DNA from: Tissierellia bacterium
GTDB taxonomy: Bacteria > Bacillota > Clostridia > Tissierellales > Sedimentibacteraceae
Direction of reading: 5' to 3'
Assembly (NCBI GenBank): GCA_012520455.1
Contig: JAAYOE010000186.1
Span: 1-60,295, forward strand
DNA: 60,295 nucleotides
The notes under the pieces are model-generated. The model worked only from the letters and a program-made list of their open reading frames with translations, was not told the DNA's origin and made no database searches. The position numbers were made by a program, and so were the translations under genes. How positions within the stretch are numbered: position 1 is the stretch's first letter; every line of letters starts with the position of its first letter. Shown here one piece after another: positions 48,825-60,183 of the stretch.

Positions 48825-48893
48825 GATTAAGATATATTTAAGAAATATAAGTACAATTAGGATAGAAAGAAATATAATATAGGAGGAATAAAG

Positions 48894-49478
48894 ATGACAT
48901 TAATACCATATGTAATCGAACAAACCGGCAGAGGTGAAAGGTCTTACGATATATATTCAAGGCTTTTAAAAGATAGAATAATTATCCTGAGTGATGAAGT
49001 CAATGATACGACAGCAAGCTTAATAGTTGCCCAAATGTTGTTTTTAGAGTCTGAGGACCCTGACAAGGATATTCAGTTTTATATAAATTCGCCCGGAGGC
49101 TCGATAACGGCAGGTATGGCGATCTATGACACCATGCAGTGCATAAAGCCTGATGTGTCCACCATATGCGTCGGAATGGCCGCAAGCATGGGAGCCTTCC
49201 TGCTTTTGTCAGGAACAAAGGGAAAGAGATTTGCTCTTCCCAATTCAGAAATAATGATTCACCAACCTTTGGGAGGCATGAGGGGCCAGGCTTCAGACAT
49301 AAAAATACATGCCGATAGAATAATCAAGTTAAGAGATAAATTAAACATGATAATAAGCGATAGAACAGGCCAACCCATAGAGAAGGTTCAACAAGATACA
49401 GACAGAGACAACTTTATGACGGCGGAGGAAGCAAAAGCCTATGGCATAATAGATGGTATTATTGCTAAAAGAAAATAA
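48894..49478 (+). CDS. clpP: ATP-dependent Clp protease proteolytic subunit
   Basis: [38 protein letters not shown]. Confidence 0.98.
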   Translation: MTLIPYVIEQTGRGERSYDIYSRLLKDRIIILSDEVNDTTASLIVAQMLFLESEDPDKDIQFYINSPGGSITAGMAIYDTMQCIKPDVSTICVGMAASMGAFLLLSGTKGKRFALPNSEIMIHQPLGGMRGQASDIKIHADRIIKLRDKLNMIISDRTGQPIEKVQQDTDRDNFMTAEEAKAYGIIDGIIAKRK

Positions 49479-49489
49479 GGAGTGTTTTA

Positions 49490-50749
49490 ATGGGCAAAGT
49501 TAATGAAAAACAAATTAAATGCTCGTTTTGCGGAAAGTCCCAGGAGCAGGTAAGAAGACTGATAGCCGGTCCGGATGTATATATATGCGATGAATGTATA
49601 GAGCTATGCCATAACATCGTAGATGAAGATATAAATTTATTTGAAGAATATGATTTTACGGAACTTCCAAAACCCAAAGAAATAAAAGAGAGGTTGGACG
49701 AGTACGTAATACAGCAGGAAAATGCAAAAAAAGCTTTGGCCGTTGCTGTATACAATCATTATAAAAGGATAAACTACAAGGCTAAGGACAATGATGTAGA
49801 AATTCAAAAAAGCAACATTTTATTATTAGGTCCTACAGGCAGCGGGAAGACATATTTGGCCCAAACCCTGGCAAAGCTTTTGAATGTACCCTTTGCCATT
49901 GCTGATGCCACATCTTTGACAGAAGCAGGATATGTAGGTGAAGATGTGGAGAACATATTGCTTAAACTCTTGCAGGCAGCAGATTTTGATGTGGAGAGGG
50001 CAGAAAAGGGTATAATATATATCGATGAAATCGATAAAATTTCGAGACGTTCAGAGAATCCCTCGATTACCAGGGATGTAAGCGGAGAAGGAGTACAGCA
50101 GGCCCTTTTAAAAATACTTGAAGGTACTGTTGCCAATGTTCCGCCCCAGGGGGGAAGAAAACATCCACACCAGGAGTTTATTCAAATAGATACAACCAAT
50201 ATCCTCTTCATATTAGGAGGTGCCTTTGACGGCTTAGAAAAAATTGTTCAAAGAAGAGTAGGTAAAAAAAGCATAGGTTTTGGAGCAGACATATCAGGCA
50301 ATACCTCCATGGATACGGATAAGCTTTTAAAGCAGGTTCAGTCACAGGACTTATTGAAATACGGGATGATTCCCGAATTTGTGGGAAGGGTGCCGGTAAT
50401 CGTCCCCTTGGAGAAATTAGACAAAAAGGCCTTGATATCAATTTTGACGGAGCCGAAGAATGCTTTGCTTAAGCAGTACAAAGAATTGTTTAAGATGGAT
50501 AATGTGGACTTGGAAGTTGAGAAGGAAGCTCTTGAGGTTATAGCGGAGAAGGCATTGGAGATTAATACCGGGGCAAGGGGTTTAAGAGGAATTCTTGAAA
50601 GCATCATGACTGAAGTTATGTATGATATTCCATCGAGAAATGACGTAAAAAAATGTGTTATTACTAAAGATACGATTATAAATAAAAGTGAGCCGAAATT
50701 AGTACTAACAAAGAAGCCTGTCTCCGGTAAGAAGGAGAATGCTTCATAA
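49490..50749 (+). CDS. clpX: ATP-dependent Clp protease ATPase subunit ClpX
   Basis: zinc-binding [47 protein letters not shown]. Confidence 0.98.
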   Translation: MGKVNEKQIKCSFCGKSQEQVRRLIAGPDVYICDECIELCHNIVDEDINLFEEYDFTELPKPKEIKERLDEYVIQQENAKKALAVAVYNHYKRINYKAKDNDVEIQKSNILLLGPTGSGKTYLAQTLAKLLNVPFAIADATSLTEAGYVGEDVENILLKLLQAADFDVERAEKGIIYIDEIDKISRRSENPSITRDVSGEGVQQALLKILEGTVANVPPQGGRKHPHQEFIQIDTTNILFILGGAFDGLEKIVQRRVGKKSIGFGADISGNTSMDTDKLLKQVQSQDLLKYGMIPEFVGRVPVIVPLEKLDKKALISILTEPKNALLKQYKELFKMDNVDLEVEKEALEVIAEKALEINTGARGLRGILESIMTEVMYDIPSRNDVKKCVITKDTIINKSEPKLVLTKKPVSGKKENAS

Positions 50750-50774
50750 ACTGCCTGCCTTAGCAGGCAGTTTT
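50749..50774 (+). terminator. intrinsic terminator between clpX and lon
   Basis: ACTGCCTGC-CTTA-GCAGGCAGT then TTT. Confidence 0.85.
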
Positions 50775-50853
50775 CATAACCTGTCCATACCAATTTGCAG
50801 GACCGGAGGGAGTGAAGAAAATGGAGAAAAAGTCTGTCCATGAAGGAGAGAGT

Positions 50854-53181
50854 ATGATAAACAATTACATGATAGAAAGAAGAAACCTGCCCCTGATTCC
50901 CATAAGGGGGATTGGGATTTTCCCTAACACCGTATTGCATTTTGACATAGGAAGGGAAAAATCAATAAATGCATTGGAAGAGGCAATGCTTGAAGATTCG
51001 GACATTTTTTTGACCGTACAAAAAGTTGCGGATTTGGAATCCCCAAATGAAGGTGATTTTTATGAGATAGGCGTAATTTGTAAAATTAAGCAGATGATAA
51101 AAATGCCCGGAGACAATATAAGGGTCTTAGTGGAAGGGAAAAACAGGGCTAAAATTGTATCCATAACTCAAACCGACCCCTATTTTGAGGTTGTTTTGGA
51201 TGAATACATATATGATGACAGCCAGCCATGGGATGATAACTTAGAAGCTATGGTTCGCCTCACCCTTGGCAATTTTGAAGAATATGCTTTAATTTACGCA
51301 AAAATAGCCCCCGATGCAGTGATTTCATTAAAAGAAATAAGAAACCCCGATAAGCTTGCGGATGTGGTAGCTTCATATATTTATCTGAGAACCAATCAAA
51401 AGCAGTCTCTTTTGGAAATATTTGACCCCTACAAGAGACTGGAATCAATCAACAAATTATTAGCCAAGGAAATTAAAGTACTCCAGATAGAAAATGAAAT
51501 AAACGAATTGGTGAAAAAACAAGTCAGCGAATTTCAGAAGGACTATTATTTGAAGGAGCAGATGAGGGCCATTCAAAAAGAATTGGGAGAAGATGAAGGC
51601 ACTGACTATGAAGTTGAAGAATACCTTCAAAAAATAGCAAAAGCCCATATGCCTAAGGAGGTAAAAGAAAAGGCTGAAAAGGAGATCAACAAGCTTTTGA
51701 AGATATCTCCATCATCACCGGATGCAGGAGTCATAAGGACTTATGTTGACTGGCTTTTGGATTTACCCTGGGATAAGAAGACAAAGGATAATACGGATTT
51801 AAGGAAAGCAAGGGCAATACTTGCCGAAGACCATTACGGCCTGGAAGAAGTCAAAGAAAGAATATTGGAATATTTAGCCGTCAAACAAATAAAGAAGGAT
51901 ATGAAGGGTCCTATTTTATGCTTTGTGGGCCCGCCCGGTGTGGGAAAAACATCGATTGCAAAATCCATAGCCCGAGCCATGAACAGAAAATACGTCCGGA
52001 TTTCCCTGGGAGGAGTAAGGGACGAGGCAGAAATCAGGGGCCACAGGAGGACCTATATAGGGGCCATTCCCGGGAGAATTATATCATCCATTGCAAAAGT
52101 TAAAGTAAACAATCCCGTATTCTTGCTGGATGAAATAGATAAGCTCAACAGTGATTTTAAGGGAGACCCGGCTTCGGCATTATTGGAGGCTTTGGATCCT
52201 GAGCAAAACAATACCTTTACCGACCACTATATAGAAGCTCCCTTCAATCTGCAAAATGTTATGTTTATCACAACTGCAAATACGACCGCCACCATACCCG
52301 GCCCCCTTTTGGACAGGATGGAAGTCATTGAGATATCCGGTTACACAGATGTGGAAAAAAGACATATTGCAGAAAAATACCTGATAAAAAAACAGCTTTC
52401 CGAGCACGGTCTGAAAGCAAACCAGGTAAAGATTTCAACCAATGCTATAAATGAAATAATTGAAAGATATACGAGAGAATCGGGAGTAAGAAACTTAGAA
52501 AGAAACATCGGCAAATTGATAAGAAAAGCAGCAGTTCAAATCGCGGAAAAAAACAAAAAGTCCGTTACCATTAATAATACCAATATTAAAAAATATCTGG
52601 GCATCCCCAAATATGATTTCGATACGGCTTATGAAGAAGACCAGGTTGGAGTTGTTACAGGTCTTGCATGGACTCAGGTCGGTGGAGAGACCCTCTTCAT
52701 TGAAGTAAATACCATGAAGGGTGAGGGCAAACTTCAACTGACGGGGCAGCTGGGGGATGTGATGAAGGAATCGGCAATGGCTGCCTTGAGTTATATTAAA
52801 GCCAATGCTGAAAACTTCAACATTGATTACAAGATATTCAAGGGAACCGACATCCATGTCCATGTTCCCGAAGGGGCAATTCCAAAGGACGGACCTTCCG
52901 CAGGAATTACCATGGCTACAGCCATGATATCCGCTCTGACTAAGAAGGCTGTCAGAAAAGATGTGGCCATGACCGGAGAAATTACAATTACGGGTAGAGT
53001 TTTACCCATAGGGGGGGTCAAGGAAAAACTTTTGGCAGCCAGGAGGGCAGGAATTAAAAAAGTTGTCCTCTGCTCTAAAAACAAGGCAGATGTTTCAAAA
53101 ATCGACCCCAAAATAATCCGGTCCATGGAAATTGTATATGCGGACAAGATAGACGATGTGGTGAAAGAAGCCTTAAGATAA
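50854..53181 (+). CDS. lon: endopeptidase La (Lon)
   Basis: [36 protein letters not shown] catalytic Ser; start at ATG after AGGAGA. Confidence 0.97.
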   Translation: MINNYMIERRNLPLIPIRGIGIFPNTVLHFDIGREKSINALEEAMLEDSDIFLTVQKVADLESPNEGDFYEIGVICKIKQMIKMPGDNIRVLVEGKNRAKIVSITQTDPYFEVVLDEYIYDDSQPWDDNLEAMVRLTLGNFEEYALIYAKIAPDAVISLKEIRNPDKLADVVASYIYLRTNQKQSLLEIFDPYKRLESINKLLAKEIKVLQIENEINELVKKQVSEFQKDYYLKEQMRAIQKELGEDEGTDYEVEEYLQKIAKAHMPKEVKEKAEKEINKLLKISPSSPDAGVIRTYVDWLLDLPWDKKTKDNTDLRKARAILAEDHYGLEEVKERILEYLAVKQIKKDMKGPILCFVGPPGVGKTSIAKSIARAMNRKYVRISLGGVRDEAEIRGHRRTYIGAIPGRIISSIAKVKVNNPVFLLDEIDKLNSDFKGDPASALLEALDPEQNNTFTDHYIEAPFNLQNVMFITTANTTATIPGPLLDRMEVIEISGYTDVEKRHIAEKYLIKKQLSEHGLKANQVKISTNAINEIIERYTRESGVRNLERNIGKLIRKAAVQIAEKNKKSVTINNTNIKKYLGIPKYDFDTAYEEDQVGVVTGLAWTQVGGETLFIEVNTMKGEGKLQLTGQLGDVMKESAMAALSYIKANAENFNIDYKIFKGTDIHVHVPEGAIPKDGPSAGITMATAMISALTKKAVRKDVAMTGEITITGRVLPIGGVKEKLLAARRAGIKKVVLCSKNKADVSKIDPKIIRSMEIVYADKIDDVVKEALR

Positions 53182-53225
53182 ATTAACAGGATTTCATAAT
53201 GACCAATGAAGAGAAGGGAAGAGGA

Positions 53226-53819
53226 ATGATTATAAAGAAAGCTGAATTCTTGATTTCTGCGGTAAAAAAAGACCAGTATCCCGATACTGGCCTTCCTGAA
53301 ATAGCTTTTGCAGGCAAGTCAAATGTGGGCAAGTCATCGATGATAAATGCTTTGGTCAACAGGAGAAAGCTTGCAAGAACCAGTTCCCAGCCCGGAAAGA
53401 CCCAAACCTTGAATTTTTACAATATTAACGATGAATTCAACTTTGTGGATCTTCCGGGATACGGTTACGCAAAAGTATCAAAAGAAGAGCAGGCAAAATG
53501 GGCCGGTATGATTGATTCATACTTATACGGCAGAAAAGAGCTAAAGGAGGTCATCCTCTTGGTGGACATAAGGCATGAACCCGGCGAGAATGACCTCAGG
53601 ATGTATGAATGGATTAAAAGTTCCGGTTTCACCGGTTATATAATAGCCACCAAAGCAGATAAACTATCAAGGTCTCAACAGACTAAAAGCATAAATGTAA
53701 TTAAAAGAGCCATGAAGATAAAGGATGAGGGTTTAATATTTCCCTTTTCTTCAACTTCCAGGCAGGGAGTGGAAGAAGTGTGGAAATTGGTGGAAGGTAT
53801 GTTAAATCTGCAAGATTAG
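53226..53819 (+). CDS. engB: ribosome biogenesis GTP-binding protein YsxC/EngB
   Basis: [42 protein letters not shown]. Confidence 0.96.
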   Translation: MIIKKAEFLISAVKKDQYPDTGLPEIAFAGKSNVGKSSMINALVNRRKLARTSSQPGKTQTLNFYNINDEFNFVDLPGYGYAKVSKEEQAKWAGMIDSYLYGRKELKEVILLVDIRHEPGENDLRMYEWIKSSGFTGYIIATKADKLSRSQQTKSINVIKRAMKIKDEGLIFPFSSTSRQGVEEVWKLVEGMLNLQD

Positions 53820-53869
53820 ACAAACCCCTGTCCGATATAGGAAAAACCTTAATATTATAATATATAACC

Positions 53870-54310
53870 GTGTTTAGCCGCATGAAAACAGGGTATATTA
53901 TAATTAGGGAGGAATGGGAGCTTATGCATTTTGCAGTTGAAAGAAGAATTAACAGTGACCTGAAATGCGGTAAACAAACAATTGAAGAAATTCTTCAAAG
54001 TATAAAGGGAATTATTGACCCGGATACTTTTTTTAATACAAAGCTGATATTGTATGAATTGATGGTAAACAGCGTCATCCACGGCAATTGCGGGGACATG
54101 AACAAAATGGTAGATATAAAGGTTTACATTAATAAATCAAGGATCATAATCGAGGTCACCGACGAGGGCTCAGGTATTTGCTGCGATATAAAGGATTACG
54201 GAGAATATGACTACCTGGAATCCGGAAGAGGCCTGATGTTAGTGGAAGGCTTGTCGGATATGCTCAATATTGACGGAAATACCGTTACTTGCGTACAATA
54301 TTTAAAATAG
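53870..54310 (+). CDS. ATP-binding anti-sigma-factor-like HATPase (RsbW/SpoIIAB fold); start uncertain
   Basis: LILYELMVNSVIHGN N-box and DEGSGICC...SGRGLMLVEGLSD G-boxes. Confidence 0.83.
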   Translation: MFSRMKTGYIIIREEWELMHFAVERRINSDLKCGKQTIEEILQSIKGIIDPDTFFNTKLILYELMVNSVIHGNCGDMNKMVDIKVYINKSRIIIEVTDEGSGICCDIKDYGEYDYLESGRGLMLVEGLSDMLNIDGNTVTCVQYLK

Positions 54311-54339
54311 TCATTTAAATATAATACTAAATTTGCTAT

Positions 54340-54366
54340 AATAAACACTACGGTGTTTATTTTTTT
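54340..54366 (+). terminator. intrinsic terminator after the HATPase gene
   Basis: AATAAACAC-TACG-GTGTTTATT then T5. Confidence 0.85.
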
Positions 54367-54405
54367 GGGACCAACCTCCTTACTAAGGGAAAGCCCCTGT
54401 GGCAG

Positions 54406-54426
54406 GAGGAATGTCCCTGATTTGGA
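54406..54426 (+). repeat. 'GAGGAATGTCCCTGATTTGGA' dispersed motif, copy 3
   Basis: matches copies at 39373 and 47301; immediately upstream of the helicase ATG. Confidence 0.6.
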
Positions 54427-54432
54427 GTCGCT

Positions 54433-56736
54433 ATGGACAAGATAAAGCTTTCAGTAAGGGAATTGGTTGAATTTGTATATAAAAGCGGGGATATCAGCGC
54501 AAGGAATTTAAGCCTTGACAGGGCTATGGAAGGCATCAGGGCTCACAAAATCCTCCAATCCCAAATGGGTGACGGCTACCGGAAGGAATTCTATCTGAAA
54601 AGTGAATTCATCTTTAAGGATATTATGTTTTTTATTGAAGGAAGGGCTGACGGAATCTTAACTCAAGATGATGAAGTCACAATTGATGAAATAAAGTCCA
54701 CTTATACCGATCTGGGCCTTATTGATGAAGAGTACAGGACTGCCAACATGGCACAGGCTAAATGCTATGCTTATATGTACGGATTGATGTATGATTTAAG
54801 TAAGCTTAGTGTTCAGGTCAGGTACTATAATCTTGATACCAAAGAAACAAAGACGATAAAGCAGGCATTTGGCCTTGAAGAACTAAAAACTTTTTTTTAC
54901 GGTCTTTTGGAAACTTACTTAGACTGGGCAGAAACAATCATCAGCCTTGGCAAGGAGAGAGACAGAACTATTGAGGAAGCTGCTTTTCCCTTTAAGGACT
55001 ACCGGAAGGGTCAAAGGGAGTTTTCGGTGGCAGTTTACAGGACCATCGAGGCAGGGAAAAAACTTTTTGCCCAGGCTCCCACGGGAGTGGGAAAGACGGT
55101 GTCTGTCTTGTTTCCTGCAATAAAATCCTTGCATGGAAAAAATTCAAAGATATTTTACCTGACGGCCAAGTCCACGACAAAGACCATAGCATTCAACACG
55201 GTGAAAATAATGCATGAAAAAGGGTTAAGGCTAAGGACTGCCGTCATTACCGCCAAGGACAAAATATGCTTTATGGAAGAAAGGAAGTGTGAGCCGGAAT
55301 ACTGCCCTTATGCCAAAGGTTATTACGATAAATTGAACATCCCCTTAAGGGAAACACTGAAGAATGACTGTTTATATGACCGGGAATTTATCGAAGATCT
55401 GGCGAAAAAGCATGAACTTTGCCCTTTCGAGCTAAGCCTTGATTTAGCCTATATGTCCGATATAGTCATATGTGATTACAATTATTATTTTGATCCCAGG
55501 GTTGGCTTACAGAGGGAGGATACCTTCAATAAGGATAAGGATATAGTCCTGATAGATGAAGCCCACAACCTGGAAGACCGGGCACGGGACATGTACTCTC
55601 CGGAAATCATCAAGGAAGTGTTTTATGAAGTCTATAAAAGGATGAAGACTGAGAAAAGCTTAAGGAAGGAATTATACAATATTAACAGGAAATTCATAGA
55701 TATTAGAAAGGGTATAGATAAGGCGCAAATTTTACAAGGACCTCCCGAAGAATTGATAAATGCTCTGCGAAAGTTCACGGTTAAGGCCGAAAAATATTTC
55801 AATGAGAATAAAGGCGAAAAAGTTCCGGAAGAGCTTACAGACATATATTTTCAGAGTGTATTTTTCATAAAAATATCGGAAATTGCCGATGATAATTTTT
55901 GTTATTATGCCGATAAAACCAATAATATAACGAGGGTGAAATTATTTTTGATTGACCCTTCCCAAATATTGAAGGAAATTCAAAAAAAGGCCCGGTCGTC
56001 AATTTTCTTTTCAGCAACCCTGACCCCCTTAAAATATTTCAGGTACATGTTAGGGGGAGATGAGGATGACCATATACTGAGGATAAGTTCACCTTTCAGG
56101 AGAGAAAACCTAAACCTGATGATAAGCTCGGATATATCCATGAAATATACCCTGCGGGATTCAAATATCGAAAAGGCCTGCGAATATATCAATACCTTGA
56201 TAACAGAAAGAAAAGGAAATTACTTAGTGTTTTTTCCCTCTTATCATTTTATGAACAAGGTTTATTCAACCTATGAAACCTTGTATGATACATCATCCAT
56301 CACCCTTCAATGCCGGGGAATAGAGGAAGATGACCAGAAAGAAATAACAGACAGGTTTGAAAATGAGCGCAATGTGGTGGTTTTCACAGTTGTCGGGGGT
56401 GTTTTTTCCGAAGGAATTGATTTACCCCTTGATAAATTAATAGGGGCGGTTATAATAGGAACCGGAATACCCCAGATTTCTTTTGAAAGGAATATAATAA
56501 AAGCCTTCTTTGATGATAAAATGAAAGCCGGTTATGATTTTGCATACAAGTATCCGGGTTTCAACAAGGTCCTCCAATCGGCAGGCAGGGTTATAAGGAC
56601 TGAAGAGGATAAGGGGACGGTTTTACTGATAGATTCAAGGTTTTGCCAACATACATACTTGAAGCTCTTTCCGGACCACTGGAAACATTACAAAAGAATT
56701 TATTCACCGGAAGAAATAAAAAATAATTTACACTGA
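54433..56736 (+). CDS. XPD/DinG-family Fe-S helicase with N-terminal PD-(D/E)XK nuclease-like domain
   Basis: IEGRADGIL...VTIDEIKST...MAQAKCYAYMYG nuclease motifs; QAPTGVGKTVSVLFP; C...CEPEYCPY...CPF Fe-S cysteines; DEAHNLEDRAR. Confidence 0.9.
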   Translation: MDKIKLSVRELVEFVYKSGDISARNLSLDRAMEGIRAHKILQSQMGDGYRKEFYLKSEFIFKDIMFFIEGRADGILTQDDEVTIDEIKSTYTDLGLIDEEYRTANMAQAKCYAYMYGLMYDLSKLSVQVRYYNLDTKETKTIKQAFGLEELKTFFYGLLETYLDWAETIISLGKERDRTIEEAAFPFKDYRKGQREFSVAVYRTIEAGKKLFAQAPTGVGKTVSVLFPAIKSLHGKNSKIFYLTAKSTTKTIAFNTVKIMHEKGLRLRTAVITAKDKICFMEERKCEPEYCPYAKGYYDKLNIPLRETLKNDCLYDREFIEDLAKKHELCPFELSLDLAYMSDIVICDYNYYFDPRVGLQREDTFNKDKDIVLIDEAHNLEDRARDMYSPEIIKEVFYEVYKRMKTEKSLRKELYNINRKFIDIRKGIDKAQILQGPPEELINALRKFTVKAEKYFNENKGEKVPEELTDIYFQSVFFIKISEIADDNFCYYADKTNNITRVKLFLIDPSQILKEIQKKARSSIFFSATLTPLKYFRYMLGGDEDDHILRISSPFRRENLNLMISSDISMKYTLRDSNIEKACEYINTLITERKGNYLVFFPSYHFMNKVYSTYETLYDTSSITLQCRGIEEDDQKEITDRFENERNVVVFTVVGGVFSEGIDLPLDKLIGAVIIGTGIPQISFERNIIKAFFDDKMKAGYDFAYKYPGFNKVLQSAGRVIRTEEDKGTVLLIDSRFCQHTYLKLFPDHWKHYKRIYSPEEIKNNLH

Positions 56737-56748
56737 AAGGAAGACTGT

Positions 56749-57555
56749 ATGATAAAAATATTGTCCGAGAAAAATGTAAAGAATAATAGAATAATTACTA
56801 AAGAAGAAACAGAGATGTTAGCTGCTGATGCCAAGATTTATGAAGTAGTGAGAGTCATGGACGGCAAGCCTGTTTTTTTGAAAGAACATTTCGACAGAAT
56901 GAATGAAAGCATCCGATTAAGCAGGATAAAGGGCCGATTGGATTATGAAGAATTCAAGGATTCGATAGACTTGCTCATAAGAGAAAACCCTTATAGAAAT
57001 TTAAACATCAGAATCTCATATTTGTATGATGAAAAACCCCTTACCCTCTTTTATTTCATTGAAAGCTACTATCCTACAAGAGAAGAATTCCGCCGAGGGA
57101 TACATACCGTCACATTAAAAATGGAAAGGTCTAATCCCAATGCTAAGCTGTATCAAAAAGAACTTAGGGATGAAGTAACCAGGCTTATTAAAGAAAAAAA
57201 TGCTTTTGAAGCCCTCCTGGTAAATCATGACGGCACAATAAGCGAAGGAAGCAGGTCAAATATATTTTTTGTAAAGGGGAATAAGCTCATAACCCCGCCG
57301 GATTCTTCGGTTTTATTGGGAGTTACGAGGAGCAAGGTTATAAGCCTTTGTGAGGATAACGGAATCGAAATCGAAAAAAGAATCATAAGACTTGATGAGA
57401 TAGGAGGTTTCGACGGGGCCTTTATAACCGGAACGTCAAATGATGTCCTTCCTGTAAAAACCATTGATGACAGGGTCTATAATTCTCCGGATAATGATCT
57501 GGTAAAGAGGGTGTCTGAGCTTTATTTGGAAGAAGTTGCGAAAGAAATCCGATAA
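56749..57555 (+). CDS. class IV PLP-dependent aminotransferase
   Basis: FLKEHFDRMNESIRLS; VNHDGTISEGSRSNIFFVKGNKLITPP; GVTRSKVISL. Confidence 0.9.
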   Translation: MIKILSEKNVKNNRIITKEETEMLAADAKIYEVVRVMDGKPVFLKEHFDRMNESIRLSRIKGRLDYEEFKDSIDLLIRENPYRNLNIRISYLYDEKPLTLFYFIESYYPTREEFRRGIHTVTLKMERSNPNAKLYQKELRDEVTRLIKEKNAFEALLVNHDGTISEGSRSNIFFVKGNKLITPPDSSVLLGVTRSKVISLCEDNGIEIEKRIIRLDEIGGFDGAFITGTSNDVLPVKTIDDRVYNSPDNDLVKRVSELYLEEVAKEIR

Positions 57556-57563
57556 AACACAAA

Positions 57564-57581
57564 AATGGCCTGGTGGCCATT
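57564..57581 (+). terminator. possible terminator hairpin after the aminotransferase
   Basis: AATGGCC-TGGT-GGCCATT, weak T tail. Confidence 0.5.
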
Positions 57582-57789
57582 GTTGTGAAGCATTAATATG
57601 CATAAAAGGGGTATTGGGAATATATTCGGTTATCGGGGGGGGATAACCACAATAATTATAGCAAACTAATATAGCATATGCAAGCTTTTTTTACAGATTT
57701 CGACATATAACCCTGCGAAAAACGATGGTATTTTATGCCAAATTCTGTAGTTTGAAAATAACAATAAAAATGGAAAGAGAGAGGCAGAT

Positions 57790-58938
57790 ATGCTGGTATA
57801 TTTGGATAACAGCGCAACAACAAAGGTAAGGGAGGAAGTGCTGAAAGAAATAATAGAGGCAAACGAAAACTATTACGGTAATCCATCTTCCCTGCACAGG
57901 ATGGGACTTATGGCAGAAAAGAAAATTGAAGAAGCCAGGAAGTCTTCAGCTAAATTAATAGGGGCAAGAGCCGAGGAAATTTATTTTACGGGAGGGGGAA
58001 CGGAGAGCAACAATATTGCAATATTCGGCCATCTGTCAAGCCTAAAAGAGGATGACAAGATTATTACCACAAAAATCGAGCATCCCTCAGTATACAATGT
58101 TTTTAAGCAATTTGAAGGCAAATGCACCGTCAAGTACCTCGATACGGATGAAAAGGGAAAAATAAATATTGATGACCTCCGGGACATGGTCGATGATAGG
58201 ACCCTTTTAGTATCCATAATGCATGTTAACAATGAAATAGGAGCAGTCCAAGATTTGAATGAAATAGCTGCCCTGATTAAGACTAAAAATAAAAATACCA
58301 GATTCCATGTGGACGGGGTTCAATCTTACGGTAAAATCAAGATAGATGTTCGCAAAACCCCCATTGATACCTTATCCTTCAGCAGCCATAAAATCCACGG
58401 TCCCAAGGGAGTTGGAGGATTGTACATCCGCAGCCCTTTAAAGATAGGTCCCTTGGTTTTCGGGGGAGGCCAGGAGAGGGGGATTAGGTCGGGAACCGAG
58501 AATACTTCGGGAATTATAGGGTTTGGCAAGGCCTGTGACCTCTTGTACGGCTCCTTTGACCGGGAAGTAAAGAAACTCCGGGACCTTAGAGACATCTATA
58601 TTAAGAGAATAGAAGAAGAGATTGAGGACATCAGGTTCAATAACACCAAGGAAGATGGGGCCCCCCACATTATAAACGTATCCTTTAAAAATGTGCCGGG
58701 AGAAGTCTTGGTTCATTATTTGGAGGGGAAGGATATTTATGTATCCACCGGGTCTGCATGTTCTTCCAAGGCAAGGGATAACAGGATATTGGAAGCCATC
58801 AGCCTTGAAAAGGAATACCGGCAAGGGGCAATCCGCATCAGCCTGGGTCATTTCAATACCTTCGATGAAGTTGAATATGTAATTGATAATATAAAAAAAG
58901 CTGTAAAAGATATAAGAAAGATAACAAAGAGAGGATAG
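57790..58938 (+). CDS. cysteine desulfurase (NifS/IscS family)
   Basis: YLDNSATTKVREEV; SFSSHKIHGPKGVGGLYI PLP-lysine; STGSACSSKARD catalytic Cys. Confidence 0.96.
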   Translation: MLVYLDNSATTKVREEVLKEIIEANENYYGNPSSLHRMGLMAEKKIEEARKSSAKLIGARAEEIYFTGGGTESNNIAIFGHLSSLKEDDKIITTKIEHPSVYNVFKQFEGKCTVKYLDTDEKGKINIDDLRDMVDDRTLLVSIMHVNNEIGAVQDLNEIAALIKTKNKNTRFHVDGVQSYGKIKIDVRKTPIDTLSFSSHKIHGPKGVGGLYIRSPLKIGPLVFGGGQERGIRSGTENTSGIIGFGKACDLLYGSFDREVKKLRDLRDIYIKRIEEEIEDIRFNNTKEDGAPHIINVSFKNVPGEVLVHYLEGKDIYVSTGSACSSKARDNRILEAISLEKEYRQGAIRISLGHFNTFDEVEYVIDNIKKAVKDIRKITKRG

Positions 58939-58939
58939 T

Positions 58940-60100
58940 ATGTACAATATAGCTGCAGTAAGCTTTGGAGAATTATTTTTAAAAGGAAAAAACAGGGGGT
59001 CCTTTGAGCAAAGATTAATCGACCGGATTAAATACGCTCTGAAGGATTATAAAGATGTTTCCGTATACAAGGATTCCGGCAAGGTGTATGTGGAAACTCA
59101 ATATGAAGAGGATATGGACGAAATTCTTGAAAGGCTAAGAAAGATATTCGGCATATCCAATATCAGCCCTTCAGTTAAAACCAGCAAGGATGTAGATGTA
59201 GTCATCGAAAAAACCCTTGAATTGTTCGGCTGTCTTTTGGAAAAGAAGGATATAAAGACATTTAAAATAAAGACCAAGAGAACCGACAAGAGCTTCCCCA
59301 TAAAATCCATGGACTTCAATGCTTTGGTGGGGGGCAGAGTTTTGGAGAAGTTCAGGTCCGTAAAAGTTGATGTTCATGCTCCGGATGTGGAGATTTATAT
59401 TGATATTAAGAAGTCCTGTTACATATCCTCGGAAAGAATCAAAAGCCTTGGAGGCCTTCCGGTGGGCTCAAACGGAAGGGCCCTGCTTTTGTTGTCCGGC
59501 GGAATCGACAGTCCCGTGGCAGGTTACATGATTGCAAAAAGGGGGGTTGAAATAGATGCCCTTTACTTTCATACCTATCCTTTTACATCTGAAAGAGCTA
59601 ATGAAAAAGTCATTAAATTAAAGGAAAAACTTGAAGAATACTGCGGGAGAATAAAACTGTATTCAATCAATATGCTTGAAATACACAAGGCCATAAGGGA
59701 ATTCTGCAGGGAAGAGGAAACAACCATATTAGCCAGGCGGTTTATGATGAGGATTGCTGAAAAAATAGCCTTGGAAAACCAAATGGATATGCTGATTACC
59801 GGCGAAAGCTTGGGCCAGGTTGCCAGCCAGACCATGAAATCAATGGCTGTAATTGAGGATGCAATCAAAATGCCTGTCCTTAAACCCTTAGTCGGCTTGG
59901 ATAAATCTGAAATAATAGAAATTGCAAGAGAAATAGGCACCTATGAAACTTCAATCCTCCCCTATGATGACTGTTGCTCTGTTTTTGCGCCTGACCACCC
60001 CTTAATTAATCCTAAGCTTGAAAACATCAAAAAGTCTGAAAGCAATTTAAATGTGGGGGACCTGGTTGAAAAAGTTATGTCAACCTTAGAAATCATGTAA
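58940..60100 (+). CDS. thiI: tRNA 4-thiouridine synthetase ThiI
   Basis: THUMP domain; LLLLSGGIDSPVAGYMIAKRG PP-loop; GESLGQVASQT. Confidence 0.97.
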   Translation: MYNIAAVSFGELFLKGKNRGSFEQRLIDRIKYALKDYKDVSVYKDSGKVYVETQYEEDMDEILERLRKIFGISNISPSVKTSKDVDVVIEKTLELFGCLLEKKDIKTFKIKTKRTDKSFPIKSMDFNALVGGRVLEKFRSVKVDVHAPDVEIYIDIKKSCYISSERIKSLGGLPVGSNGRALLLLSGGIDSPVAGYMIAKRGVEIDALYFHTYPFTSERANEKVIKLKEKLEEYCGRIKLYSINMLEIHKAIREFCREEETTILARRFMMRIAEKIALENQMDMLITGESLGQVASQTMKSMAVIEDAIKMPVLKPLVGLDKSEIIEIAREIGTYETSILPYDDCCSVFAPDHPLINPKLENIKKSESNLNVGDLVEKVMSTLEIM

Positions 60101-60183
60101 ATAATAAAAAAATTGCAAGTATTAACCATCACAAATCTTTTCATCTGACATATATTAAACTATAAATAAAGAGAGGTGATTAT

